Of a stretch of 60,098 nt of DNA, positions 11,178 through 19,321 are shown piece after piece. Position 1 is the stretch's first letter, and each line of letters starts with the position of its first letter. Source of the DNA: Planctomyces sp. GTDB taxonomy: Bacteria > Planctomycetota > Planctomycetia > Planctomycetales > Planctomycetaceae. The stretch is taken from contig JAEUIH010000046.1 in the NCBI GenBank assembly GCA_016795105.1, positions 1-60,098 on the forward strand. The letters run 5' to 3'. A program made the translations under genes and the position numbers. The notes below the pieces were generated by a model, which ran no database searches, was not told the DNA's origin, and saw nothing but the letters and a program-made list of their open reading frames with translations.

Positions 11178-12197
11178 ATGGCCAGCAAGCCTTCGGTCAT
11201 TATCAGTGCATTTGCAGACGAAGCCGCCAATCGGCGTACCGCCCTCGAACAGATGACGGCGCTCGCTGCTATCGGCATTCGAAACTATAGTCCCAGATTC
11301 ATCGATGTACTCGGCGATGGCAAAATCGAACACGTTGTAGACCTGAGCGAAGAAAAGCTGGACCGCCTGCTCCAGTATCACGCGGAATACGGCGTTTCCG
11401 TCACCAGCATTGGTGCCAGAGTCGGTAAGGTGAAACTTCTCAATGTCGATGACGGGTCGCACAACAAATACGTTCCGTTTGACGAATACCTGAATGGAGA
11501 AGTCGCTAAGACCATTCGTGTCGCTCGAAAACTCGGCACGAAACTGATCCGGGGATTTTCATTTTACCACCCACGAGGAACAAAGGCTGCTGATCATCTG
11601 GATGCAGCCGCAGGGCAGATTCGCAGGATCGCTGATGCCTGTGCGGCCGAAGGGCTTGTCTACGGGCTGGAAATTGAGCCCAATCTTGTTGGAGAAACGG
11701 GACCGCTCCTGGCCGAACTTGCGAAGCGAGTCAACCATCCCAACATGGTGCTGATCTTCGACGGCGGCAATGTGGCTGCTCAGAATAAAAATCCGGTTCA
11801 GGTATTCGAAGAATACCTCGTGACTGTCCCCTGGCTCGGCTGGATGCATGTAAAGGATTATCGCATCGACCCAGCCCTTGCATGGACCGGAGTCGTTGAT
11901 GAAGAGCGACTCCGGAACTTCGTCCCGGCGAATGAAGGCGACGCCGGTCATGAACTGATTTTCCGGCATCTGCGAGATCACCTCGGTGAAATCCAGCAGC
12001 GACTTCAAAAACTTGGCATCCCGGGTTTCTACCTTGAAACGGAGCCTCACCTCAAAGGAGGCGGTCAATTCGGCGGGTTTAGCGGACCTGACGGAATGGG
12101 GGTCGCAGTTCGAGCACTCTGCTCAGCGCTTGACTATTCCGGAATTGACTACAACCTTCGTACATTTGCAGACATTCGACAACTGAGAGGATTTTGA
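11178..12197 (+). CDS. Sugar phosphate isomerase/epimerase (xylose isomerase-like TIM barrel)
   Basis: A 339-residue protein of the AP-endonuclease-2/xylose-isomerase-like barrel family. Typical segments are ISAFADEAA at the first strand, YGLEIEPN, LIFDGGNVA, MHVKDYR and YLETEPHL, which provide the Glu/Asp/His metal ligands. The family isomerises or epimerises free sugars or sugar phosphates; the exact substrate is unknown. Start choice: ATG 11178 has AAGGAG upstream (12 bases away); an in-frame ATG at 11151 has none. The neighbouring divergent oxidoreductase is a common partner of this family. The Trm112-like gene starts only four bases after its stop, so they are likely co-transcribed. Confidence 0.85.
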   Translation: MASKPSVIISAFADEAANRRTALEQMTALAAIGIRNYSPRFIDVLGDGKIEHVVDLSEEKLDRLLQYHAEYGVSVTSIGARVGKVKLLNVDDGSHNKYVPFDEYLNGEVAKTIRVARKLGTKLIRGFSFYHPRGTKAADHLDAAAGQIRRIADACAAEGLVYGLEIEPNLVGETGPLLAELAKRVNHPNMVLIFDGGNVAAQNKNPVQVFEEYLVTVPWLGWMHVKDYRIDPALAWTGVVDEERLRNFVPANEGDAGHELIFRHLRDHLGEIQQRLQKLGIPGFYLETEPHLKGGGQFGGFSGPDGMGVAVRALCSALDYSGIDYNLRTFADIRQLRGF

Positions 12198-12201
12198 CAG
12201 C

Positions 12202-12453
12202 ATGCCCTTCAACTTTGAAAAACTTAAGACCATTCTCGTCTGCCCCAGGACCAGAAGCGACCTGGTTCACGATCTGAACACTCTCGTCAGTACATCCCCG
12301 GATCACAGGATCAGTTACCCAATTGTCGATGAAATTCCTCGGCTCCTGGCCGATGAATCTCAGGAACTTTCACGAGAAGTCTGGTCGGAAATCATGACTC
12401 GGCATGGAAGAGATCCCGTCACAGGTGAACCTCTGGCTGCAGTCAGATCTTAG
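12202..12453 (+). CDS. Trm112-like small protein
   Basis: An 83-residue protein of the Trm112p/UPF0434 family. The N-terminal pattern KLKTILVCPRTRSDLVHD and YPIVDEIPRLLADES are diagnostic. Trm112 proteins bind and activate SAM methyltransferases in eukaryotes and archaea; bacterial roles are less clear. The usual zinc-binding Cys pair is reduced to a single Cys. It lies four bases after the isomerase gene and 72 bases before an SAM methyltransferase gene on the same strand. The methyltransferase carries a signal peptide and this protein does not, so a direct complex would have to form before export or not at all. Confidence 0.8.
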   Translation: MPFNFEKLKTILVCPRTRSDLVHDLNTLVSTSPDHRISYPIVDEIPRLLADESQELSREVWSEIMTRHGRDPVTGEPLAAVRS

Positions 12454-12525
12454 CCAGAGCAAGTTCAGTCACCTGAACGCAGCGAACCAGTAACGTCCCG
12501 CCAGGCCAGAAAAAGGAATACGATC

Positions 12526-13341
12526 ATGAAAATGCGTTATGCCATTTTGTGTCTGGCGTGCCAGATCCTCGTTGCCGGACACGCCATGCTGGCCGGAAAC
12601 GCCCTGCTGGCGGACGAGCCTGCACCAGAAAAACCACCCCTGACGAATCGCAAAGATGGACGCTATGAATGGAAAATTGACCATGATCCGGATGGCATCG
12701 GTAAGTTCTACATGGATCGCGAGATTGCTCATGTGATGGGATTTCAGGGAGCCGCGTGGCTGGAACGTTCAAGTCGCGAAGAAGAAGAGCGACTGACACT
12801 CCTGGTGAAGTCCATCAAACTTCAGCCGGGGGATGTGGTGGCAGATATCGGGGCTGGTAGTGGAGTGATCTCACTCAGAATGTCCGAGGCTGTACTGCCC
12901 GGTGGTTCGATTATGGCGGTTGATGTGCAGCAGGAAATGCTTGATCGACTCAAAGAACACTGTGACACTTATGGGGTCACAAATGTTGTGCCGGTGAAAG
13001 GCACAGAGAAAAGTCCGGAACTGAAACCTGACACGATTGATGTTGCCCTGATGGTCGATGTTTATCACGAGTTCGAGTACCCATTTGAGATGATGCAGGA
13101 AATCTCAAAAGCCATGAAACCGGGTGGACGTGTGATCTTTGTTGAGTATCGCAAAGAGGACCCATCTGTTCCGATCAAGCTGGTTCACAAGATGACTCAA
13201 AAGCAGGTCCGAAAGGAAATTGCTCAGGATGTGTTTCAGCTGAAGTGGACAGAAACCATTGATGTACTTCCTCGGCAACACATTATTGTGTTTACGAAGC
13301 AGCCTGCTGAAGGCGATGTTGAAAAACCGAAGCAGCCCTGA
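12526..13341 (+). CDS. Exported SAM-dependent class I methyltransferase
   Basis: A 271-residue protein with a signal peptide (hydrophobic residues 5-28, ending near LLADEPAPE). A class I methyltransferase domain follows: motif I VADIGAGSGVISLRM, motif II-like IMAVDVQQEML, then VALMVDVYHEFEYP and KPGGRVIFVEYRKED. It therefore combines a SAM-binding fold with an export signal, which is odd because SAM is made in the cytoplasm. The substrate is unknown. AAGGA lies eight bases before the ATG. Its last 50 bases overlap the 3' end of the convergent cobA-hemD gene. The region FYMDREIAHVMGFQGAAWLER before motif I is typical of this planctomycete/proteobacterial group. Confidence 0.85.
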   Translation: MKMRYAILCLACQILVAGHAMLAGNALLADEPAPEKPPLTNRKDGRYEWKIDHDPDGIGKFYMDREIAHVMGFQGAAWLERSSREEEERLTLLVKSIKLQPGDVVADIGAGSGVISLRMSEAVLPGGSIMAVDVQQEMLDRLKEHCDTYGVTNVVPVKGTEKSPELKPDTIDVALMVDVYHEFEYPFEMMQEISKAMKPGGRVIFVEYRKEDPSVPIKLVHKMTQKQVRKEIAQDVFQLKWTETIDVLPRQHIIVFTKQPAEGDVEKPKQP

Positions 13342-14845
13342 TCAGAGCTTCCCATGATGCTGTTTCCGCTTCACAGGCAACAATAAAGCCAGCGGCCTTT
13401 GCTGCCTGTGTTGTCAGCGAACTGATCGTTGCGATCTTTGTCAGCATCTGTTCGGGATCAATCTGATTCTGTTTCAACAAAGTCGCCAGTTGCCTCGCAA
13501 TCGCCGGGCTGCTGAGACCAATCCAGTTCAATTCACCTTTTCGAATTCGGTCTGCAACCACAGGACACAGTTCCGTAACATCCTCGTGGTTATACACAAC
13601 AAGCTCATCCAGCCGTTGCCCAGCCTGACGAAACGCGTCGGGCAGCGTTTCGCGCCCTCGACTTGCTTTCGGCCACAGACTGAGCCCTGAACCTGCCAGA
13701 GGCAGAACTTCCCGAGCAAGCTGTTCGGCGTTTGCGGCCTTTGGAACGAGGTCCGGGCGAATTCCGTAGGAATGAAGGCACTCTGCAGTGCCGGCCCCAA
13801 CAGCTGCGACACGGCTTGATCCCATCGCTCGTGCATCATAACCGCAGGCAAAGAGCTGCCTGAAAAAATGGTCCACAGCATTCACACTGGTAAAGATCAC
13901 CCATGAATACTCACGCAGTCGCTGCAGGCACTCCTGAATATGCTGAATCTGAACATCTGACGGAGCCGCAATACGAATCATGGGCATCATGACGGGGTCG
14001 CCGCCCAGCCGCACAATCTGAGAGGCAATTTCGTCGAACTGATCGGATGAACGGGTCACTCCAATCGAGATCCCGAACAGTGGAAGCTTTTCAAACCATG
14101 CAATCTGATCCCGCAGGTCTACACAGGATCCGACAATCACCAGTGAGGGCGGCTTCAGCCCTGCGACCTTCGCTGCATGGGGAAGACCGGCCAGTGTGGA
14201 TGTCACGATCCGCTGAGTTGGCAGCGTTCCTCGACACAGCACCGCCGCAGACGTGGTCTCAGACATTCCCGCCTTGATCAGCTGCGATGAGATTTCGGAC
14301 AACTGGGACAGCCCCATGTAAAACACAAGAGTCCCGGGGAAGTGAGCGAGCGCCTCAAAGTCGAGTCGACTGTTTTCTCGATGGCTGGCTTCGTGTCCAG
14401 TAATGAACGCAACAGCAGACGAAAGTTCACGATGCGTCAGAGAAATTCCGGCATACCCAGCAGCGGCTGTTGCTGCTGTGATCCCGGGAATAATCTCGAA
14501 AGGAATACCGGCATCGCTCAGTGCCTGAGCTTCTTCGCTGCCGCGACCGAAGACAAACGGATCACCACCTTTGAGGCGGACAATCGTTTTCCCGGATTGA
14601 GCCTCCTCAATCAGCCGACGATTGATATCGCCCTGAGGAACGATGTGCTCACCGTCTCGCTGAATTCTGGCAGTTCGCTCACAGTGAGCTGTGGTATGCC
14701 GAAGAAGCAGCGGGTTGACAAGTCCATCATAGAGAACAAGATCGGCCTCTTGCAGACACTGCAGTCCGCGCACAGTGATCAGCCCTGGATCACCAGGACC
14801 GGCACCTACGAGATAAACTTTGCCTGCCGAACTGTCAGAACCCAC
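13292..14845 (-). CDS. Uroporphyrinogen-III C-methyltransferase / uroporphyrinogen-III synthase fusion
   Basis: A bifunctional tetrapyrrole enzyme of about 517 residues. The N-terminal half is CobA/SUMT: VYLVGAGPGDPGLIT, the GGDPFVFGRG loop and PGITAATAAAGYAG; it transfers two methyl groups from SAM to uroporphyrinogen III to give precorrin-2, leading to siroheme or cobalamin. The C-terminal half is HemD: IGVTRSSDQFDE, WVIFTSVNAVDHFF, AVGAGTAECL and WIGLSSPAIARQL; it closes hydroxymethylbilane to uroporphyrinogen III. GTG 14845 was chosen, just before the conserved start of the CobA domain; TTG 14893 would add 16 residues with no homology. No haem gene is adjacent. The fusion is known in several phyla. 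Its end overlaps the convergent methyltransferase gene by 50 bases. Confidence 0.9.
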   Translation of the reverse strand: MGSDSSAGKVYLVGAGPGDPGLITVRGLQCLQEADLVLYDGLVNPLLLRHTTAHCERTARIQRDGEHIVPQGDINRRLIEEAQSGKTIVRLKGGDPFVFGRGSEEAQALSDAGIPFEIIPGITAATAAAGYAGISLTHRELSSAVAFITGHEASHRENSRLDFEALAHFPGTLVFYMGLSQLSEISSQLIKAGMSETTSAAVLCRGTLPTQRIVTSTLAGLPHAAKVAGLKPPSLVIVGSCVDLRDQIAWFEKLPLFGISIGVTRSSDQFDEIASQIVRLGGDPVMMPMIRIAAPSDVQIQHIQECLQRLREYSWVIFTSVNAVDHFFRQLFACGYDARAMGSSRVAAVGAGTAECLHSYGIRPDLVPKAANAEQLAREVLPLAGSGLSLWPKASRGRETLPDAFRQAGQRLDELVVYNHEDVTELCPVVADRIRKGELNWIGLSSPAIARQLATLLKQNQIDPEQMLTKIATISSLTTQAAKAAGFIVACEAETASWEALIRAASVFQHRLQQAAS

Positions 14846-15342
14846 TGAAATATGCCTGCTATTCCACTGCCGTCGAACCGCCTTGAATTCCAATCAGGAG
14901 CATAACGACGCCAAATCAGAATGAGAAACGCAGGGCAGTTGTGAAAACAGTGAGGGCGGCCTGAGATGAACCCAGGACCGCCCTCCACGCAGGTTCAGAA
15001 AGGCGGGCCATTGCTCCCTGAACTGCGATTCCCCTACCTATGCACGCGCCATGCCAATTGCAAAAATTCTTTCCAGTCGCAGAAATGCAACATAGAATGC
15101 GCTTTGGATGATCGCGTCAGGCTGCAGGGTGTATTAATCCGCGGCAGAGTACGTTGCAGAATTGCATCACTCGACGAACGGCAACAGAACGACTCTAATC
15201 TCTCTCAATCTCCAGTCTCGGTTCTTCCCTGATCTCGACTCAACTTCCAGTCGCTGATCATCCAGCGACCATGCGTTGATCCGCAAACGGTCGTCGAAGC
15301 ACCTTCTGAAGATTATTAAACAACTGTCCCGGGAGTCTCGGA
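14846..15342. other. Intergenic region without a recognised gene
   Basis: About 500 bases between divergent genes. It should contain both promoters. I see no protein motif, no tRNA, no terminator and no notable repeat in it. Confidence 0.5.
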
Positions 15343-16155
15343 ATGTATCGAACACTCGACCCACAAAAGACCATCAGCACTCTGGAAACCCTGAATCGCC
15401 GTATCGACGAGCGGTTTCCAGGGTCCAGCCTGCTGCGTGTGGGTCGGGAACTGCAGGCAATTGCTGCAGAGACCCGGGGCCGAATCGAATGGATTTCCCG
15501 CCCTCATGCCACGATCCGAATCTGCATTGCGATTTTGCTGGCTTCAGTGGTCGCCGGCATCTGGTATATCATCCATCGCGTTCGAGGGGGTGACAGCGCG
15601 TTTGATGTGACCGAGTTCGTTCCAATGGTTGAAGCTGGCATGAATGCGCTCGTCCTCCTCGGTGCCGCACTGTTCTTCCTGCTGACACTCGAAGTTCGCA
15701 TCAAGCGAGATCGAACCTTAAAGGCACTCCATGAATTGCGGGCAATCTCTCATGTGATCGACATGCATCAATTGACCAAGGATCCGAGCCAGTTACTGTC
15801 CAATGCCTCGCTCAGAACACCATCGTCGCCAGCCCGTACACTCACCGCCTTTCAATTGACTCGCTATCTCGACTACTGTACAGAAATGTTGTCATTGATC
15901 GGGAAACTGGCTGCCTTGTATGCCCAGAGCATTCCCGACAGCGTGGTGATGCAGGCTGTCAACGATATTGAAACACTGACAAACGGGTTGAGTCGGTCGA
16001 TCTGGCAGAAAATCATGATTCTGGACGACGATCTCCATAGAGCATACTCGTCCTCCGCCGAGCCTGATGGGGAGACGGTGACCGGAGTTTTTGGAGCTAC
16101 GGGAGTGATCGGAGTGACCGGAATTGCGGGGCAACAACCTCGGGAAGAAGTCTGA
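15343..16155 (+). CDS. Inner-membrane protein of unknown function
   Basis: A 270-residue protein I do not recognise. Two membrane helices are clear, at about 58-80 (IRICIAILLASVVAGIWYII) and 97-117 (GMNALVLLGAALFFLLTL). The N-terminal 57 residues and the long C-terminal region, which is mostly helical and begins RIKRDRTLKALHELRAISHV, are then likely to be on the same, cytoplasmic side. The C-terminus ends in a short Gly/Val/Thr-rich stretch (TGVFGATGVIGVTGIAG) with a loose G-V-T-G repeat. The helical part resembles signalling or scaffold regions but has no catalytic motif. No operon partner is obvious. Confidence 0.75.
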   Translation: MYRTLDPQKTISTLETLNRRIDERFPGSSLLRVGRELQAIAAETRGRIEWISRPHATIRICIAILLASVVAGIWYIIHRVRGGDSAFDVTEFVPMVEAGMNALVLLGAALFFLLTLEVRIKRDRTLKALHELRAISHVIDMHQLTKDPSQLLSNASLRTPSSPARTLTAFQLTRYLDYCTEMLSLIGKLAALYAQSIPDSVVMQAVNDIETLTNGLSRSIWQKIMILDDDLHRAYSSSAEPDGETVTGVFGATGVIGVTGIAGQQPREEV

Positions 16156-16176
16156 CTTCCCATAGCGTCTGAATCC

Positions 16177-16218
16177 CGTGCCGTCTTCGCCTGCTGCCCG
16201 TGCTGTCTTCGCCTGCTG
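16177..16218. repeat. Imperfect tandem repeat, 22-base period
   Basis: Two copies of a 20-base word (CGTGCCGTCTTCGCCTGCTG, then the same with one C-to-T change) at 16177-16196 and 16199-16218, in the gap between two plus-strand genes. It looks like a short duplication with no obvious function. Confidence 0.7.
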
Positions 16219-16340
16219 ACAGTGCGCCTTTTATTGAATTTTGGAACTGGCTTGAAAGGTTCACGTTCCAGCGTTCGTCACAGACGCCAATCTGTGGCCG
16301 CTCTTTGGCAAAAAACTGTGGGGAATTCGAAGGATCCTGT

Positions 16341-16970
16341 ATGTCGTTTGTTGATCCCGTTGGCGAAGACTTCGATTGCGAGAAGACTCAGCAGACCTTT
16401 GAACGCATCCGTGAAGTTTTTGAGGTTCAGGAAATCCCCCTGATTTATCGCTACCTGGCTGTAGTTCCGGCTCTGCTGCAGGACTTCTTCATGAACTTCC
16501 GCAAGTACGTTGCCGGAAACGGAAAGCTGGATCCCAAAACAAGACTCCTGATTGCAACGGCAGTCGCCGGAAATTCGGGTGTGCTGCTGCTTGTTCAGTA
16601 TCTCGAAACACTGTCCGCCTCACGCGGTGTCACTCGGGCTCAGATGACAGAAGCAATTGCAGTCGCTTCAACAAACTCCATGTATAACTCACTTTTTAAA
16701 TTCCGTGACCTCAGCGGTTCGGGAGTATTCGATGGAATGGGAGTTGGGTTGAGGGCCCACACATTCACGGGCACCTCACTCGATGCTCAAACCGTGGAGC
16801 TGATCAATATTTCGCTCAGCAACATCAACGGCTGCAAGCCGTGTACATCTGGACACGTATTGAAAGCTCAGGAATTAAAAGTGAGTGATGAAGCGATTTA
16901 CGAAGCAATTCAATGTGCGTCGACGATCGTTTCGGGGGCCCAGTTTTTGCGGTCGATTGGAGTTGCGTGA
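16341..16970 (+). CDS. AhpD/carboxymuconolactone decarboxylase-like protein
   Basis: A 209-residue protein of the AhpD-like fold. C165-x2-C168-x3-H172 in NGCKPCTSGHV is the redox signature of alkylhydroperoxidase D, which reduces peroxiredoxins through this Cys pair. The N-terminal half is a second, degenerate repeat of the fold (TAVAGNSGVLLLVQYLE) without Cys. In this arrangement it resembles the AhpD proteins often linked to peroxiredoxins; the bcp gene is 630 bases downstream on the other strand. ATG 16341 was chosen because of AAGGA six to seven bases upstream; the frame remains open to 16200 but that part has no homology. Confidence 0.83.
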   Translation: MSFVDPVGEDFDCEKTQQTFERIREVFEVQEIPLIYRYLAVVPALLQDFFMNFRKYVAGNGKLDPKTRLLIATAVAGNSGVLLLVQYLETLSASRGVTRAQMTEAIAVASTNSMYNSLFKFRDLSGSGVFDGMGVGLRAHTFTGTSLDAQTVELINISLSNINGCKPCTSGHVLKAQELKVSDEAIYEAIQCASTIVSGAQFLRSIGVA

Positions 16971-17133
16971 GTTTCGGGGACTCCAGCCTTGATTTTCCCG
17001 CTGGAAATTGTCATCCTGCCCCGCTTCACTCAAAACTGACTCAAGCTCGGCCGAAGTCGTGCCGATTGTGCTGTGAATTGTATCAGACCGGATTCGTTTG
17101 AAGTTCGGTGTTGGGAACGTGGGAGTTGTTGAG

Positions 17134-17478
17134 ATGCACATCCGCAAGGGTGATACGGTAGAAGTCATTTCCGGCGACGACAATGGAACTCGAGGTACGG
17201 TTCTGTCTGTCGATCGAAAGGGCGGCAAGGTCGTTGTGGAAGGTGTGAATCGTGTTTACAAGCACGTTCGCCGCGGTCATCCGAAAAGTCCACAGGGTGG
17301 TCGTCTTCACACAGAACTTCCGATCAACGCATCCAATGTGATGCTGATTTGTCCTCAGTCGAATAAGCCGACTCGAGTCGGAATTCGATTGACGGCAACT
17401 GGCACGAAAGAGCTGTACGCAAAGCGCAGTGGCGCGACTCTGCGAGAGATCACTTCTGCGAAGCGGAAGAAGGCCTGA
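17134..17478 (+). CDS. rplX: 50S ribosomal protein L24
   Basis: A 114-residue ribosomal protein, of the length expected for bacterial L24. The KOW motif is at residues 3-32 (IRKGDTVEVISGDDNGTRG) and is followed by the conserved VNRVYKHVRR and the zinc-free C-terminal part NKPTRVGIRL. ATG 17134 is chosen with GGGAG eight bases upstream; the TTG at 17098 would add a non-homologous 12 residues. L24 starts assembly of the large subunit by binding 23S rRNA. It stands alone here, away from rplN and rplE, its usual neighbours in the spc operon. A strong terminator follows. Confidence 0.95.
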   Translation: MHIRKGDTVEVISGDDNGTRGTVLSVDRKGGKVVVEGVNRVYKHVRRGHPKSPQGGRLHTELPINASNVMLICPQSNKPTRVGIRLTATGTKELYAKRSGATLREITSAKRKKA

Positions 17479-17549
17479 TCCTCCGAAGTTGGCTTCCTTC
17501 CGAAGTCGTTCGAACGAGAAGACAACGCTCAGAAATCAGTAACAAATCA

Positions 17550-17586
17550 AAGACGCCGTGATCAGTGATCACGGCGTCTTTTTTTT
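17550..17586 (+). terminator. Rho-independent terminator after rplX
   Basis: A perfect 15-base palindrome arm AAGACGCCGTGATCA with its complement after one base, followed by eight T (17579-17586). It ends rplX transcription and lies between the convergent rplX and bcp genes; the minus side has only a weak T-tract. Confidence 0.88.
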
Positions 17587-17599
17587 ACAGGTCCAATGC

Positions 17600-18079
17600 T
17601 TAGTGAGCAGCCAATGCGGACAGAGCCTCAATGACCTGGTCATCGTGCCCATCGACGGACACCTTCTTCCAGACCTTGACTACAACACCATTTGCGTCGA
17701 TCAGGAAAGTTGACCTCTGCACTCCCATGGACTTCTTTCCGTACATGTTCTTTTCCCGCCACGCTCCGTACTTTTCTGCTACGGCGTGATCAACGTCGGC
17801 GAGCAGTGGAAAAGACAATTTAAATTTCTCCGTGAACTTCACGTGGCTGGCCACATCGTCGGGACTGACACCCAGCACGACGGCACCGAGTCCAGTGATC
17901 TCTGACAGCCGATCCCTAAATGCACAGGCTTCTTTGGTGCAACCCGGAGTGTCATCCTTTGGATAGAAATAGAGGACGACATTTTGCCCCTTCAGATCGG
18001 ACAGCTTAATCGTCTTGCCATCCGTTGCTTTCAATGAGAATGCGGGCGCCTTTTTTCCTTCTTCTATCCAGTCAGACAT
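17600..18079 (-). CDS. bcp: Thioredoxin-dependent thiol peroxidase (bacterioferritin comigratory protein)
   Basis: A 159-residue peroxiredoxin of the BCP/PrxQ class. It reduces hydrogen peroxide and organic peroxides using thioredoxin. The peroxidatic C47 is in DDTPGCTKEACAFRD and the resolving C52 follows after four residues, the class signature. YFYPKDDTPGCT, LGVSPDD and GVQRSTFLID are further landmarks. It has no signal peptide, so acts in the cytoplasm. A thioredoxin gene is present at 32591, though far away. The gene faces rplX across a terminator. Confidence 0.94.
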   Translation of the reverse strand: MSDWIEEGKKAPAFSLKATDGKTIKLSDLKGQNVVLYFYPKDDTPGCTKEACAFRDRLSEITGLGAVVLGVSPDDVASHVKFTEKFKLSFPLLADVDHAVAEKYGAWREKNMYGKKSMGVQRSTFLIDANGVVVKVWKKVSVDGHDDQVIEALSALAAH

Positions 18080-18366
18080 TCAGTTAATCCTTCGATTGAT
18101 CATATGAGAATTTCGGTGCAGAACCTGCAGGCTGAAGGCTATAGACAGTGGCCTTCTTTCTGCAAGTGGCCGCGTTCCGGCAGAAACTGCTGAATCTGAA
18201 ATCCAGCCCATTGGTTTGAGCGATCCGAAACCCGACATGATGGTTAAGAATGCGTATTTGACGGACTGTTCCATGCGAGATGAAAATGCCGATAAGACAA
18301 GTACTGCACGGAATTCAGGGGGCTGATTTTTGGGGAAGTCCGGCAGTTGCAGAAAGCAGAAACGGC

Positions 18367-19164
18367 ATGACGGACCCACAGGATCGAATTCGTGAACTGG
18401 AACAGCGTCTGCAACAGATGGAGGAGCAGCTTTTTCAGGCTCAGCGGCTCAGCTCCGTGGGAGCACTCGCCTCTTCGATCACCCACGAATTCAACAACAT
18501 TCTGACAACGGTGATCAACTACGCTCGCATGGGACTCCGCCACACGGATGAAGCGACTCGAACAAAGTCCTTTGACCGTATTTTATCAGCTGGCCAGAGG
18601 GCATCGCGCATCACCACTGGAATGCTGGCCTATGCAAGGAACTCGAGCGACCGTCAGGAACCAGCAGACCTGAGACGACTTCTGGACGACGTGATGATTC
18701 TTGTTCAGAAAGACCTCCAGATGCATCGAATTGGGGTTGATATCGACGCCCCGGCGAGCGTTTGGGCGGTTGTGAATTCCAGCCAGATTCAGCAGATTCT
18801 GATGAACCTGATCGTCAATGCACGACAGGCGATGAGTGAAAACGGGCGATTGAGAGTGACTGTCCGAGATAACCCGGACGAAGGATGGGCGGAGATATCG
18901 GTGCAGGACAGTGGCTGCGGGATTCCGCACGATCAGCTTGCACATATTTTCGACGCATTTTACACCACAAAGAAGGCGGATGCTCGCGGACAGGGTGGCA
19001 CCGGACTTGGCCTATCTCTCTGCCGCAAGATCATCGAAGCTCATAAAGGGCGAATCCGAGTCGAGAGTGAAGTTGGCAAAGGAACAAAGTTCACTTTGAA
19101 ACTTCCTCGTTCGGAGTCTCCCGCCGGCTTCATCGAAACCACACCAAAGACGGGCGCTGCCTGA
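18367..19164 (+). CDS. Soluble sensor histidine kinase without sensor domain
   Basis: About 265 residues. A short coiled coil (RIRELEQRLQQMEEQLFQAQ) leads into the H-box with the phospho-accepting His in SITHEFNNILTTVINYA. The ATP-binding domain has the N box NLIVNARQAM, G1 DSGCGIP and G2 GGTGLGLSLC. There is no membrane segment, PAS or receiver domain, and no response regulator next to it, so it is an orphan that may take its input through a partner. ATG 18367 is preferred because the coiled coil and homology start there; ATG 18280 extends it by 29 unconserved residues. rpoN follows 157 bases downstream on the same strand. Kinases of the HEFNN type commonly control sigma-54 activators (NtrB-like), which makes the adjacency interesting. 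Confidence 0.88.
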   Translation: MTDPQDRIRELEQRLQQMEEQLFQAQRLSSVGALASSITHEFNNILTTVINYARMGLRHTDEATRTKSFDRILSAGQRASRITTGMLAYARNSSDRQEPADLRRLLDDVMILVQKDLQMHRIGVDIDAPASVWAVVNSSQIQQILMNLIVNARQAMSENGRLRVTVRDNPDEGWAEISVQDSGCGIPHDQLAHIFDAFYTTKKADARGQGGTGLGLSLCRKIIEAHKGRIRVESEVGKGTKFTLKLPRSESPAGFIETTPKTGAA

Positions 19165-19321
19165 CCCAAAGGATTCGGCGGAAATTGCCGGTCAATCGAT
19201 GCACGTTCACTAAAACGGGGAGAATTTCAGGTTTTCGGCACGATTTGTGCTCAAAGCGCCGTATAATGTTCGGGCGTCCCGGTGAAAGGACTTCATCAAC
19301 GATAGTTAACGTCACCCAATC

